From Sweltsa coloradensis (Eukaryota > Arthropoda > Insecta > Plecoptera > Chloroperlidae), in the NCBI GenBank assembly GCA_024449915.1, contig JAMZAV010000310.1, forward strand, positions 372,001 to 436,000: 64,000 nucleotides of DNA, read 5' to 3'. Positions 38,500 to 50,800 of the stretch are shown one piece after another. Position 1 is the stretch's first letter; every line of letters starts with the position of its first letter. The position numbers and the translations under genes were made by a program. The notes beneath the pieces were generated by a model that worked only from the letters and a program-made list of their open reading frames with translations, made no database searches and was not told where the DNA came from.

Positions 38500-39317
38500 T
38501 CTATCGGTTGGTGTTGGCCAACTTTTTAACACTGTTTTTTTTTTTCAATTAAAAACAACGAAAAACCACTGTAAATATGAAATAAATATAGAAATAGTAT
38601 TTATTGATTTTTTGATTTATTGATATTTATAGATCTGAAAATGTACAATATAGTATGTTAGTTGAATTAGTAATTTACACAGCCTCAGGTTATAGGCCTA
38701 CACAGCCCCTGCTCGAATGGGTATGGACGCCAATCAGCACTGCTGTTTTGTGGTCTTTTCCCATGTTAAAAATTGGAGCCATTAATAAAGACAGAGCTTT
38801 GTAAAATATCCGCAAGAAGCGCCAGCTAGGTCGCCTTTTTGCGTAAAAATTTGATAGTGTGCAAAGAAGCTGCCAACTAAAAACCTTTATCTAAGATCTC
38901 TGGTTGTAACTGTTTGTGTATGTGTGATGTGTGTCGTAAAAAAACATGTCATGTTTCTTCATATAATCACAGAGCGTGCTAGCTTACGGCGCAAAAACTT
39001 CTTTATCGGACCTGTGCTCTAGGACCGAAATGTTGCAACACAAAACCAGGCAGTCTTTTGGGTCCACCATTCGAAGGCGGTTAGGCCTACATAAAGCCCC
39101 TGTCAGACAATCGAGTTACTCGCGCGCGTCACTCATCGCTACTTGTAACTTACTTTTGTTTATAAAACAGCATGAAATGAAACTTGGGAGTGCATTTTTT
39201 AATTATATACAACTGCAAATATAAAATATAAATCATATAGGTACAGTGGTTTTTTGTCATTTTTAATGAAAAAAAATAGGCCTAGTGTTAAAAAGTTGGC
39301 CAACACCAACCAAAAGA
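38500..39317. mobile_element. Inverted-repeat element, CGGTTGG family, copy 3
   Basis: The left end CGGTTGGTGTTGGCCAACTT and the reverse complement of the right end (TGGTTGGTGTTGGCCAACTT) agree and continue TTTAACACT. The terminal repeat is about 33 bases and the element about 818 bp. No transposase frame is visible. Confidence 0.78.
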
Positions 39318-39517
39318 ATACCTATTTCGGTTGGGGTGGGGGGTCCAAAATAAAATCATGATTGTTTTTCACTATAATACCTAGACGGTAGGCCTACTCC
39401 AAAGTAGACCTAGGCCTAGGCTACGTGAAAACAAAAACAAACCAAACCTTTAACGTTGGTTTCTGTTTTAAGTATAAAGGACTTTGGTAATTATGCCGTA
39501 TATTACCGCCGCACCCA

Positions 39518-39613
39518 AAAGTAGGTTAGTGGGGGTGGGCCAAGCTGACCACGAGGCAACAAAAAGCTTCACGCACCCCCCCGCCCCCCTCCCCCACTAA
39601 CCTACTTTTAGGC
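39518..39613. repeat. Short inverted repeat, AAAGTAGGTTAGTGGGGG
   Basis: AAAAGTAGGTTAGTGGGGG is inverted as CCCCCACTAACCTACTTTT 45 bases away. The same AAAAGTAGGTT-GGGG block lies just inside the ends of the element at 40219-41291. Flanking CGGTTGGGG (39328) and AACCGAAAAGG (39682) hint at another eroded family member. Confidence 0.7.
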
Positions 39614-40218
39614 AAAATTTGTGTTTTTAATGGTGTCTTTTGTGTGCGGCAATATACAGCATACCGTTTTAGCAGGACTTTTAACCGAAAAGGACGTTCG
39701 TTTAAAATAGCAACGTTAATTTTTTTGTTTGGAAACCTGTTTGCATTCCTCTATGCCACTGGGCCTAGACTACCACACATTATGTTAGGCCTGTATGAGA
39801 AACCCAAAGCCTGTATGTTACTGTATGTTCAGCAATGTAATCCTTGAAAATTGTTGATCATTCATTTGCTAATGAAGCTTTGCTTTGGCACCAGGTCTTT
39901 CCATTCCCTAGTCTAATAGCTCCCTTAAACTTCTTCTTCCTCATCTGGAGGATGAGGATCTTCTTCCAGGAGTTGGGTGCCAACTTATTTAAAATTGCCC
40001 TGGAAGGAGGCTCTTAAGGCACTTAGGTGGTAACCTATCTCAATTTACATTTAAAAAAGTCGTTATTAGATGAGTGAGTGAGCCATGTGTAAAGTACCCG
40101 GTAATAAGCAATATCCAATCCATCAACATTCCCTTTCATCCCCCTACCTAAGGGTGGATCAAGTTAGCATGGGTCTTTCCTCCCTAGCCTATCATATTCA
40201 GGTATGGTACTTAAAAAA

Positions 40219-41291
40219 TGCAGTTGGTATGGACCAACTCTGTTACAAAGGGAAAAGTAGGTTGGGGGGGGGGCGCAAAGCGGGGCAATTGTCGTAAAAG
40301 TTTGACCCCAGCAAACTTTTACAACAATTGCTATGAATCAATAACTATGTCCTTGAAGCGAGCTTATGCTTAAAAACCTTGTATTCAACAATAATAATGA
40401 TAATTGGATGAGCGTAGCGAGCGAAGCGAAGATTCCATTTCACTACCACTGGAGAAAAAAAATCCGGAATGTTTTTTTTTTTTTTTTCTTTTCTTTTTTT
40501 TTTTTTTGTATTTTTGTCTGTTTGTTAGCACGATTCCGGCTAAACCGATACTCCGATTGCGATGAAATTTTATTGAGACCTTCGAAATCTCTGAACTTAG
40601 AACTGCCACGTTTTTGGAGCACAATCGAAAAAAAATTCCCATAAAAATCGCCAATTTTACGATTTTTTTCGATTTTTAAAAAATTTCTTCGATTTATAAT
40701 ACCTACACGCTTTGTCCGATTGTAATGATTTTTCACAGAACCTTTATTTTATGAATTTATATATTCGTGGAAAATTTAAGCGCAATCAAATAATTATTTC
40801 TCATAAAAATCGCAATTTTACGGGGTTTTTCTATTTTAAAAACAATTCTTTGACAAATAACACCTACATTCTTTATCCGATTGTAATGATTTTTTCACAG
40901 AACCTTAATTTTATGAATTCATATATTCGTGTAAAATTTGAGCACAATCGAATAATTATTTCTTATGGAAATCGAAATTTTTACGATTTTTTTCTTTTTT
41001 AAAATTACGATTAATTAAAAAAATTAAAAATTAAAGTTTATTTTTTATTTATTTTAAATTATTTTTAAAAAAATTCTCAACTTAGTAATGATTTTTTCAC
41101 AGAACAGAAAATTCACATAACACATGGCAGCTCAATGCACCAATTACGCTCATCCAACAACGCGGCGGGACTTAAGCGTTTTCCTAGTATTGTAAAACGT
41201 ACACACTTCACCCCCCCCCCCTCCCACTTCCCCATAACCTACTTTTCCCCTAAAATTGCAGTGTTAAAAAGTTGGTCCATACCAACTGCAT
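40219..41291. mobile_element. Inverted-repeat element, GTTGG family, copy 4, split by a Helitron-like copy
   Basis: Left TGCAGTTGGTATGGACCAAC and the matching inverted right end continue into CTTTTTAACACTG (right side) and GGGAAAAGTAGGTT-GGGG (both sides). Most of the interior is the Helitron-like copy at 40404-41187, so this element was there first. Confidence 0.78.
40404..41187 (+). mobile_element. Helitron-like subfamily A, copy 3
   Basis: Starts TTGGATGAGCGTAGCGAGCG; ends TACGCTCATCCAACAACGCG, then hairpin partner GCGTT and TTCCTAG followed by T. Contains internal repeat units of about 161-163 bp starting near 40616, 40779 and 40940. It is the longest copy. A T-rich tract at 40471-40507 follows the head. 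Confidence 0.82.
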
Positions 41292-41372
41292 AAGTATCCA
41301 TATTCATAGGCTAGAGTGGCGCATTATGGCCTTACAGTTGACGCGCCCTTACCAGTTGAGTCATGTCTTTTA

Positions 41373-42028
41373 TTGGATGAGCGAAGCGAAGGCTTCAATT
41401 TCACTGACCCCCCCAAAAAATTAGCTTGGGTGTTTTTTTTTGTTTGTTTGTATTTTTGTCTGTTTGTTTGCTCTCTACCGGGCAAACGGCATATGCAATC
41501 TTGATGAAAATTGGAAGGGGGGACCTTCGAAATCTCTGAACTTAGACCTGCCACGTTTTTGGGTACAATCAAAGAAATATTTCTCATGAATATCGTACTT
41601 TTACGATTTTTTTCGATTTTTAGTGTGATATTTTCATGACATTTGGGCAGATTCTGACCAAACGGGTGGGGATACAAGGTTCATATTTTACATGGATATT
41701 AAGGTTATGGTGATGTACCGGTAGTACCTTGTGAAAGAAAAAGTTGAAAAAATTAGCCAGAATCCATAGAATAAAGGATTTAATATGAGTTTTTTTAGGT
41801 ACACAACTAACAAGTAACAATAGAAACTTGACAACAATCGCCTACAATGCGTTCAAAAAGCTCTTGCAAAAGCAGGGTCCACTAGATACCTAACAGCTGC
41901 TTTACAGCAGCTTAGCATGTATCTAGTGAACCCTGTTGCATAAGTAAAGAGATCCCACGCAAACTAAAAACTTACAAAAAAGCTCATCCATCAATGCGAC
42001 TAAAAAAAGCGTTTGTGAAGCTTCCTAG
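41373..42028 (+). mobile_element. Helitron-like subfamily A, copy 4
   Basis: Starts TTGGATGAGCGAAGCGAAGG; ends GCTCATCCATCAATGCGACT...GCGTTTGTGAAGCTTCCTAG followed by T. The head (TGACCCCCCCAAAAAATTAG, CTCTACCGGGCAAACGGCAT) is nearly the same as copy 5 (53963). A 63-bp hAT-type palindrome is inserted at 41873. Confidence 0.8.
41873..41935. mobile_element. 63-bp palindromic hAT-type insertion inside Helitron-like copy 4
   Basis: CAGGGTCCACTAGATACC and the inverted TATCTAGTGAACCCTG form a hairpin. Flanks TTGCAAAAG (41864-41872) and TTGCATAAG (41936-41944) look like an 8-9 bp duplication with one change. The same site in the related copies at 54640 and 58050 is uninterrupted (CTTGCAAAAGTAAAG), which confirms an insertion. 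Confidence 0.82.
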
Positions 42029-42502
42029 TTTAAGAAATTCAAATAGGCTACATATTAAATTTTTTAGTATTAGTCCCAAAAAGAGACCAGGTGGCTCGCA
42101 GGAGGGGGAATCGCTGTGCTCCCTCATCTAACAATTTTGTGACTTGGTCTGTTTGTATCATTGTAACATGTGGGCCTTCTTTGGAAGCAGCACTATAGAT
42201 ATTTATAGCCACAAAGATAATAAAAGTCAACCTACATTAGGCCTATCCAGTAGGCCTTGTAGGCCTACATAATCTACATTGGTTGATGTGCAAACTAGGC
42301 TAGGCTTCAAGCTGCTTGACTTTGGAGAAAGGATTTTATTTAATATTTGTTTGTGTTTTTTTCCAGTTAGGACCTAGGCCTTTTTGGTTTAATTTTTTTT
42401 TACAACATTTTAAACAAATTGTTATTTATCAAAACACAAGTGTCAACAATCCAATAATTATTGTCAGTGTAAGCAACACTAGTCATGTACAACGCCAACG
42501 CC

Positions 42503-43296
42503 TAGACCTGGGTAAGTTACTTTTGAAAAGTAATGAAATTACATTACTCATTACTTCGGCCAAAATGTAACTAAATTACTATTTAGTTACTTTTCCAAGA
42601 AAGTAATGAAATTATGTTACTTTTTATGAAAAAAAGTAGTGAAATTACTTTCAAAAATTACTTTTTAATTAAAATAGTATCTGACGTGCGGACGAGTATG
42701 ACGCAAGTGCTTCGTCTGCCGATGGCGGGTCTCTCAGACAGGGTGTTATCCACGCCCACACTTTAAAACCAGCAGAAGCCTATCACAGAGATATTGTAGA
42801 TATAGATGTATAGTAAATTATTGATTACGCGGGTGACATCTATCGGCGAAATGTTGTAACTACACTACAAGTGTAACAATTCGGCTATCGATTTATTTGA
42901 CACAGACTTGAATGTTTGATGTCAAGTAGATAATTACGTCGTCAACGGCGCTCGTCATAGGCGGAAGTACCAAAAGTAAACATGGCTAAGTTCTGAAATA
43001 AAAACTCGGGACTCGAAATCTCTCGATCAGACCTACGAAATGTCGGAAATGCTCGGAGCGGGCGATACGTAGAAAGGCAGCAGGCGCACTGGCACAGTGA
43101 CTGATATTTGATACACAAAGGCGCGGGCCGCGCGGCAAAGGTAACGCGTTACTAACGCCAAATTACAATGATAAAAGTAGTGAAATTACTCTTCCGTTAC
43201 ATTGAGAAAAATGTAATTAAATTACTGGCTCGTTACTGAAAAAAGTAATTTCGTTACAGTAACGCGTTACTTTCGTTACGTTACTACCCAGGTCTG
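42503..43296. mobile_element. hAT element with subterminal GTTACTTTT/AAGTAATG arrays
   Basis: The left end TAGACCTGGGTAAGTTAC and the reverse complement of the right end (CAGACCTGGGTAGTAACG) match well. Flanks CCAACGCC and ACAACGCC are a 7-of-8 duplication. Many copies of AGTAAT-AAATTAC and GTTAC cluster within 150 bases of both ends, a pattern of transposase-binding sites. No transposase frame remains. Confidence 0.82.
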
Positions 43297-43304
43297 ACAA
43301 CGCC

Positions 43305-44755
43305 AGCTAATGCTGTGGTAAAAAACAAGGCATTAATCTAAAAAGGCTGCCGTCTATTCTAGCCAATTCTAGTTCTACTACAGTAGGCCTAATGCTGCTT
43401 GTGAACATTCCAGCCACTAAAATTAGAAGCTGCCTTCTTTATCCGCTAGATCGCATTGGTGTTCCATTGCATCGCATATAGTTTCTTGTGGAATAAAAAT
43501 TCAAAATTCTGATATGTTGCAATTAGACCTAGGCCTACCTTGTCATTTTGATTTCAGCTAAAGCAGCCTACATTTATATGCCTGCCTACCCTATCTCAAT
43601 ATTGCTATAGGCCTGCTATAGCAAAAAATCTATAGCTTGAGTGGTTTAAGACCATAAGACTTTCTAAACAAGATACAGTACGTCTTATGGTTAGTTACTA
43701 GTCCTGTAAGCCTAAACTTACCCTCATTACAATTATTTTGGGTACTAGGACCTACTTTTGGATTAGTAGGACCTATCAACTAATAGCCATTAGCATTAGG
43801 CCTATATTTTATTTAAAAAATTAAACCTAGTTTTATGGCCCTAATCTTAAAAATACCAAGATAATTAAAAAAATCTTTATTAGGTCTAATTTAGCTAATA
43901 ATTGTCACTTACCAACTATTTCAATAATCCATGGATTGCTTTTGGTTAAAATGTGGTACTTATGACAACAGGCCATGAACCCATTTGGACTGGCTCACTG
44001 GGTAGAAATTTAACTGATCTGTTTAGCATGCCACGACAGTCTTCAACCAGTAAAAAACTCACTTGGTTTTAAAACATTAGCAATGAGCCATAAAGGTCCA
44101 TATGCAAATATATCAACCTACATTAAATTCTGATATGATTAAAATGTAAATTCTTTGCAGCCCTGAAGGAACTAAGACACTGATAAAATTACTATGAATT
44201 GGCTTATACCACTCATTTCCACTTGTAATTAATAAACAGACTAAGGTGTTGCCTACTAGTTGATAATTTGCTCCTTATTCAAGAATACAACATGTTCTTC
44301 AGTCTATAGTTATTACATAGATGCGGAATGCTACTTCACTTCCCCTCCACACACTTCCCCTCCCCCTTCCTCTATTAAGTTACAGAGAAAGGTACCATCC
44401 CATTTTTCCCATGGGAAAATATTTGCAACATAACTACTTTACAAGTACAAGGCCAAGCTCCTATCTGCTTGATTCCCACCACCTCCACTTCCACTGAGCT
44501 CTGAAATCTCAGTCTTCTATTGTATGAATGAAATCTAGATGATTATAATGTGCTATTGTTTCAGTATAACAAGGATATCCTCTGAGACTGACACTCAATT
44601 TACTTCTAGTCTGTTTTTGTTTCTTGTTGGCTCGTATTTTTATGCTCTAGCTTGAAAGACTGCATTAATGTATAATTTTAAAAATTAGTGTAACTAGTAA
44701 AACATTTTACGTAAGATTAACTGATTTTACTTTTTGTTTATTTTCATCCTTGCAG
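43305..44755. other. Intergenic stretch upstream of ERCC5
   Basis: AT-rich DNA without recognisable coding exons or repeats. The ERCC5 first-coding-exon acceptor-like sequence lies at its end, so a non-coding ERCC5 exon may be hidden here; I cannot place it. Confidence 0.45.
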
Positions 44756-44762
44756 CTTTGTG

Positions 44763-44850
44763 ATGGGTGTCCATGGACTATGGAATCTTTTGGAACCTTC
44801 AGGGAAGGCAGTTCCATTGGAAACATTGGAAAACAAAGTACTTGCTGTCG
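44763..44850 (+). CDS. ERCC5: ERCC5 exon with start codon
   Basis: ATG at 44763; donor gtatcc follows 44850. It encodes 29 residues, [20 protein letters not shown] and so on to LAV, and the first base of the catalytic Asp codon (G|AC). A strong acceptor (cttgcag, ending 44756) lies seven bases before the ATG, so a 5' UTR exon upstream is likely. Confidence 0.92.
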
Positions 44851-47800
44851 GTATCCTTTTAACACTAGGTAGCATCTACTTGTTACATGATCAAAATGTG
44901 CATTGAGTGGCTAATGGAGTAATAAGGCATGTGCAATAAAAAGAGTGTTTCTATTTGTTGAATGGAAACAACTAATATCAAGTAGAATTAGAACAAAAGA
45001 CTTAAAAAAGGCCTTTTTTATTTATTTATTAATTAGATTGATCTCCTGCACCAATAAAAGGGTTAAAATCAACAAAAAAAAGTTATCTTTTCAAACTTTG
45101 CTTACATTGCATTTGACCCTTCAAGTTGTGACCCTAGAAAGTCATAATTTAAAATTTAAATTTCATACCCTATTTCCATTCAAAATGCTCATCTAAAATG
45201 AAAATAATAAGTTAGGTAAGTTTTCTGTATGTATCAACAAAAACCCATTGCTACTGTCCACATCAGCAAAATAGTCCAAACTGCTATCTTAGCTTACTAA
45301 GTTAACGCTTGGAACTGGAAATGTGAAAATCATTGTAGGCCTTTATTCATAAATTATTCATGTATCATGGCTGATTTATTATACTGTAAAAATAGGCATA
45401 AGCACACAAGTACTACCTAGCTCATCTATGCTTGGCTTCCTTAATTTAAAAAAAAAATGTCCAAGGCTGGCCAAAGTGAAACAATTAATTATGTCCCCTC
45501 CGTATTATGTAAATTGCAACACTGCCTCAGAAGACTGTGTCTACTGGTTTGTGTAAATCAAATGAAACCACACTAACCTTAACTGGAGCAAGACGTGTCC
45601 ATTTGGCTGCACCAGCTGGTGAAGGGTTTCCAGGACTCGCGAGGGAATGCACTGCCCAACGCTCACCTCCTCGGGCTGTTTCACCGCGTCTGCAAACTAC
45701 TCTTCTACAAGATCAAACCCGTGTTCGTGTTTGATGGCGACGTCCCTCTCCTCAAGAAGCAGACTGTGGTAAGCAGGTTCTCATGACCCCCACTCTAATT
45801 AAGCTCCTCATCAGTAAAAGGTTATTCTTTATATTATACTTGGACTTCCTGTCATTGTGTGAGAATGTTGAATTATGGTAATTATTTCTACTGTGGGAAC
45901 TTGCATTTTATTTCCTTATTTAAATATGTGGCACTATTTTGCCACTTGGTTATTTATGTCAATACTGCTGCAATGCTTCACTACACACTATTTCAGTAGG
46001 TGCCCTTTATACATATCATTAGTTCATTAGTAGTCTCTATATTTATTTATAGTATTTTATTATCTCACATCTAATTATCAATACTTGTTTATCCTTTCAC
46101 TCGATGCCCATACTTTCTTTCTCATTACAGTGCTCGATAAATTAGCAGTTGTAATGTATTCTCCTACCAGGTATAGGTCTACACAGCATAACTTTTTATC
46201 CATATAATTTGAAATTTCCTATAAGCCATATTATGTTATTTAAAGGCAGGCATTTAAATAGGTATACTTTAGATTATATGATGATATGAGTAGATTATGG
46301 TAGGTGGTCCTACTATAAAAATCCACCATAATAATAATTTGGGAGGTATTTTTACTTTTTTAGTGATGAAAAATTTCCGGATTTTTTTCCCCGGAAACAT
46401 TTCCAGAAATTACTGGAAAATTTCCGGAATTATTTTCCGGGGAGAATTCTGATGAAAATAAAATACCTGCAAATAGGTTACCTACCGAGGTAGTAGACAA
46501 TACCAAGCTTCATTTGAATTCATACTTCATCAAGATCAAATAATAGTAGGCCTACTGAACTGAGAAAATTTGAATGTGCAATTAGTATGAAGTTGTAGGC
46601 AGTTGCGCGAATAATCTTAGTTGTTAAAGCACCCTAAAACTACTAATACTAATAATAATAGGCAGCAGTCGGTACTGTCCCATACAGTAATAAAATAGAG
46701 TAGCCTAGCCTATACTGTTTATCTAACATATTTAGGCCCCTACCATACTTTATTTTGGAACTAATTTATTTTTTGAAAATTTCCAGATTTTTTTTAAATT
46801 TCCATTTTTTTTTTTCGGAAATATTTCCATTTCCGATTTACATCCCTGGGTATTTTAGTATCTGTGTGAATTGTAGGCCTACTGCCTACCTGAATGTAAT
46901 GGTTATTCTTGTCACAAATCCAGGATATTTGTTATTTACTAGGGATGTCAAACGATTAAATTATTATAATCGATAATCGAATTCACTTTCTCCTCCATAA
47001 TCGATTATTAATCGGTTTTAATCGTTTTGTACAATGTCGGTATAGTAGCAAGTTTCTTTCAAACTTCGGTCTGGTTTCGGTTAGTTTGAATCGCCCGCGC
47101 AAGGCACGAGTTCGCATCGGCGCCGTGGCGGGGACTTGAGCACGCACAACAATCTCGAAGAAGACAGTCGGGACTCGGGAGCATAATCAAGAGGAAGTGG
47201 AGGGGTAGAGAAAGCATACCTACGAGATGAAATTGGCATTAATGCGGTGATCAAATTCAATTGTTTGATGCCATGTTGTCGAAAACTCTTGGCCTAGGCC
47301 GAAACACAACATCAGAGCAATCACTTTTGTCACACTCAAGACACCATGTTACGTAAAGGTGCAATTACTGCTCGGCGTTTCAGGCGCGTTGAGTGCGTTT
47401 ACTGTGTTTATTGGCTGCCAACTACGCCGCGTGGAACACTTGAACAGAATGCAGCTTTAACTCCGCCCACTCCTTCCGACCTTGCACGGCCAGCGCATGC
47501 GCACATGATGACAAGGCAAGGCTGGTACGAACGATGTATTTTGCGACGTCGCTTCAATCAAATGTGGATCGGGAACAATCTCGCGTGCTAGAAATTGATG
47601 GAAACATATCTCACGGGCGATCAAGACATTAAATCGGCGGTTATCACGGAGTATTTGGCGGGAAAACGTAACGTACGGGAACGTTTCTCGCGGGTAATAG
47701 GCGGCGGATCTTGAAAACTAAATTTAAAAAAGCGCAAAAATTTAAAATCGATTTTTTTGTAAAAAATTGATTAATCGTTTTCGATTAATAATCGATTAAT

Positions 47801-50800
47801 CGAATCGATTTAATCGTAATCGTTGACACCCCTATTATTTACATAGATTCACATTGCCCATTGCATTTGATCACACTATTGTGGGATACATATTACTACA
47901 CTAAGTGCTCAAAAATACTTTTATTCTACCAGATTACGGTGCACTTACTGCAAATATCTATCTATAGATCCAGATTGAACTACCGACAGTGTTAGGAAGT
48001 ATCTAGGTATTTGTATCTAGATAGGCCTACATTTTGTGTATCTATCATCTATATCTAAATACATTTTAAAATAAAAAGTAAAAACCTTAACCTGTATCTA
48101 GGTATTTTATTTTGAAGTATCTGCAATTTTCAGATACAAGATACTCACACACATACACTTCAGTTGCACCCTTGCTTAATACGACGACTACCTCTAATCA
48201 TCCTCTTTACAGAGAATTCTGTTATACTGATACCATGTATTTGTCCAATGAATAAAAATACTTACTCAAAAAAAAAAAAACACATTCCCGTGCACTGTGG
48301 AGCACAATGTCTGATGTCAGATGCAAACATTGGCATAATTGGAAGACAAAAGTAAAGATTGCAATGTCTGCATATGTACTTAATTAATCATTAAGAAAAT
48401 ATTCCTAGAAAACAACACTATACTTCAGTGGCATAGCAACGCCTTTACGGGCCCTGGTGCAAACTGGACACGACGGGCCCACACAGTTTTTTGTTAACAT
48501 GCATAGGCACAAAACTCATGTACACAAGATAATTGTTTAGAATTAGCTTTTACACTCGCCCTCATTTGAAGTTTTTCTTACGGTAAACTAAAAACAAACA
48601 AATAAGCTCATCCATCAACGCGACTAAAAAACCCGTTCGCGAAGCGGCCTAGTTTATTTATTAATTTGGCATATAGGATTTATGTTGAGCAGGTCCAAAC
48701 AACTTAATTTTAATTTGGAATATTATTATAGATTTGCTCTACAGTGTATTACAAAATGAGTGTAGGGAGGATAATGATATACTACTGGTTTCAATGAAGG
48801 TCAATACAATATGAATAATCAATCAAATTTGAATATTAATAATTTACCCATCTTAACACTTAGTAGGTTAAGTAAGTTTGGAATATCAATATCACACGTA
48901 GTTTTTTTAAAATGTTTTTTTTAAACTTAATTTCTATCTGATTTATTTTAGTTTAATTTATTAGCAGACCTATTCTCCTTTGTAAGTCATATTTAATCCA
49001 AAATCAATATATTTTTGAGATTGTAATTGGCCTAATTGTGTTTAAAATCATAATTCTTTTTAAAATTCGTTTTACAAGATTTTAATCGAAGCTACATCCT
49101 ATCGGTCAATATTACACAATTTATCCTTTAGTGGAACACAACTAAAGCACTCTCTCGTATTTTAGTGCAGCAGAAAGACTATGCAAACTCTGGTGCTTGG
49201 CCCTGCGAGCTAGACTTACAACTCAAAACAGTCGAAGAAAGACTTCTGTCCAATTTAGGATTCAAGTTCCTTTCAGAACCCTAGGCAAGTGGAAGATGAG
49301 GAAGAAATTCTGAGTCTTACAAGCTTAGTAGATAGTAATTAGTAACCAATAGTTTTATGCCCTATCTAGATAATGGTAGACTACCACCTTTCAACCCGAC
49401 ACAGTTGGAATCGGGTAAAAGTTCAGAATAAACTTTATTTCAAATATATTCCACCCATATTGTATATTACTCAATAGTATACATATTTGTATTCAGTATT
49501 TGTGACTTGATGATCCTTCAGGTTTACTCGGGCAGCTAAATTCCGATTAGAATATCCTGGGCTCAAATCCCTGTTTGGGCAGAGGGTTTGTAGTTGATGA
49601 ACCTACTTTTATTTAACTTATTTTTATTCACTTTTTTCACATCTCTGTACAGTGTACATACCCGAACAATTAAATGCAATGCATTACATTACAGACTGTT
49701 GTGTGTTATTAGTATTATATTGTTACTAGTGTTTATTTTCCCGCTATTTTAAGCAGGAAAAATCAACCTGAATCCAAAAAATATAAACAGTGGCATTTGG
49801 AGCCACTCTAGCAATGAAACACATAATAAAGTACTCCCACCACCGTAGATCAGTTCTTCTCATTATTGAATTGGGCTTATATAAAATGCATATTCAATTA
49901 CGTATTTGTTTATTTGTAGTGTTAGGTAAATGTTTTACCATTTTGTCAGCACTCAGTCAACACTATGATTAGAGGTACGTGAAAATAGCGTTTTGCGAAT
50001 AGATGCTATAAAGCGCCAGTTGCGCCCACTGTGTTTTTAGTTACTGGAGCAGCGGTCCTCGTGCCCTCAATCAAGTGCGTCCACAGGAATTTGGTCAGGG
50101 GGAGGGGGAATCATAATTTGTACTTTCGTGGAAAAGGGACCAATCACGGGGGGTTTGGGGGGGCAGAACCCCCCAACAAGACAAGCGCAGATTTAAAAAA
50201 AAAACACAGGTTTTCAGAGTGCATTTGGTGCGTTTAAGAAAAAAAATAGTGGGGGAAATGCAATATCAAAAGAACTTTTGGGCTATCGAATTGATATTAC
50301 TTATAAAGTTATCATTTTCAACTGCCCCAAGAAAACAACAGTCATGTTAAATATTTAGGCGACATGTGTACCCTTCACACTTTTTAATGTCAACATATTT
50401 AAAATGCAACAAATATTCAAATCCTTAAGTTAACTTTTCTAAAATAATATATAGTGGCATTGATTTGCCAAGTACATTTATTTTATGTCATCGGAGATAG
50501 CAATGGTTGAATACTAAATTAGTATTGTCAAACGCTTCTTGGTAAGAAGGTTAAAACAAATGTGTCCTTCATTTTGTATTATTTAGTAGATGCCTTGCAC
50601 TTGCTATTTATATTTTTAGGCGTGTTATAATTTCCTATTTTTAATGTACGTATTTCATTATTGCAATAGGGAATTTGCATAACATTATTTTATGGTTCTA
50701 CTGGGTTAAGGCTACCTTCCTTTTCACAAAAATATCTTATTTTTTTGATTTTGAGAATGTTTTCATTTATAAAATAAGGGTGAAAGTTTCCTGTATATTT

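Noticed and set aside
47346..47591. 81-codon open frame inside a hAT element
   Set aside because: Unrecognised sequence, GC-rich local composition, no transposase motif.
48429..48600. hAT element starting CAGTGGCATAGC
   Set aside because: Left terminus looks right, but the right end and duplication are missing.
49132..49284. About 50-codon open stretch ([20 protein letters not shown]) in ERCC5 intron 2 preceded by a weak acceptor
   Set aside because: Looks somewhat protein-like, but ERCC5 phases are complete without it and I recognise no family; could be a decayed gene fragment.
49530..49590. tRNA-like B box (GGCTCAAATCCCTG)
   Set aside because: No matching A box or cloverleaf could be drawn.
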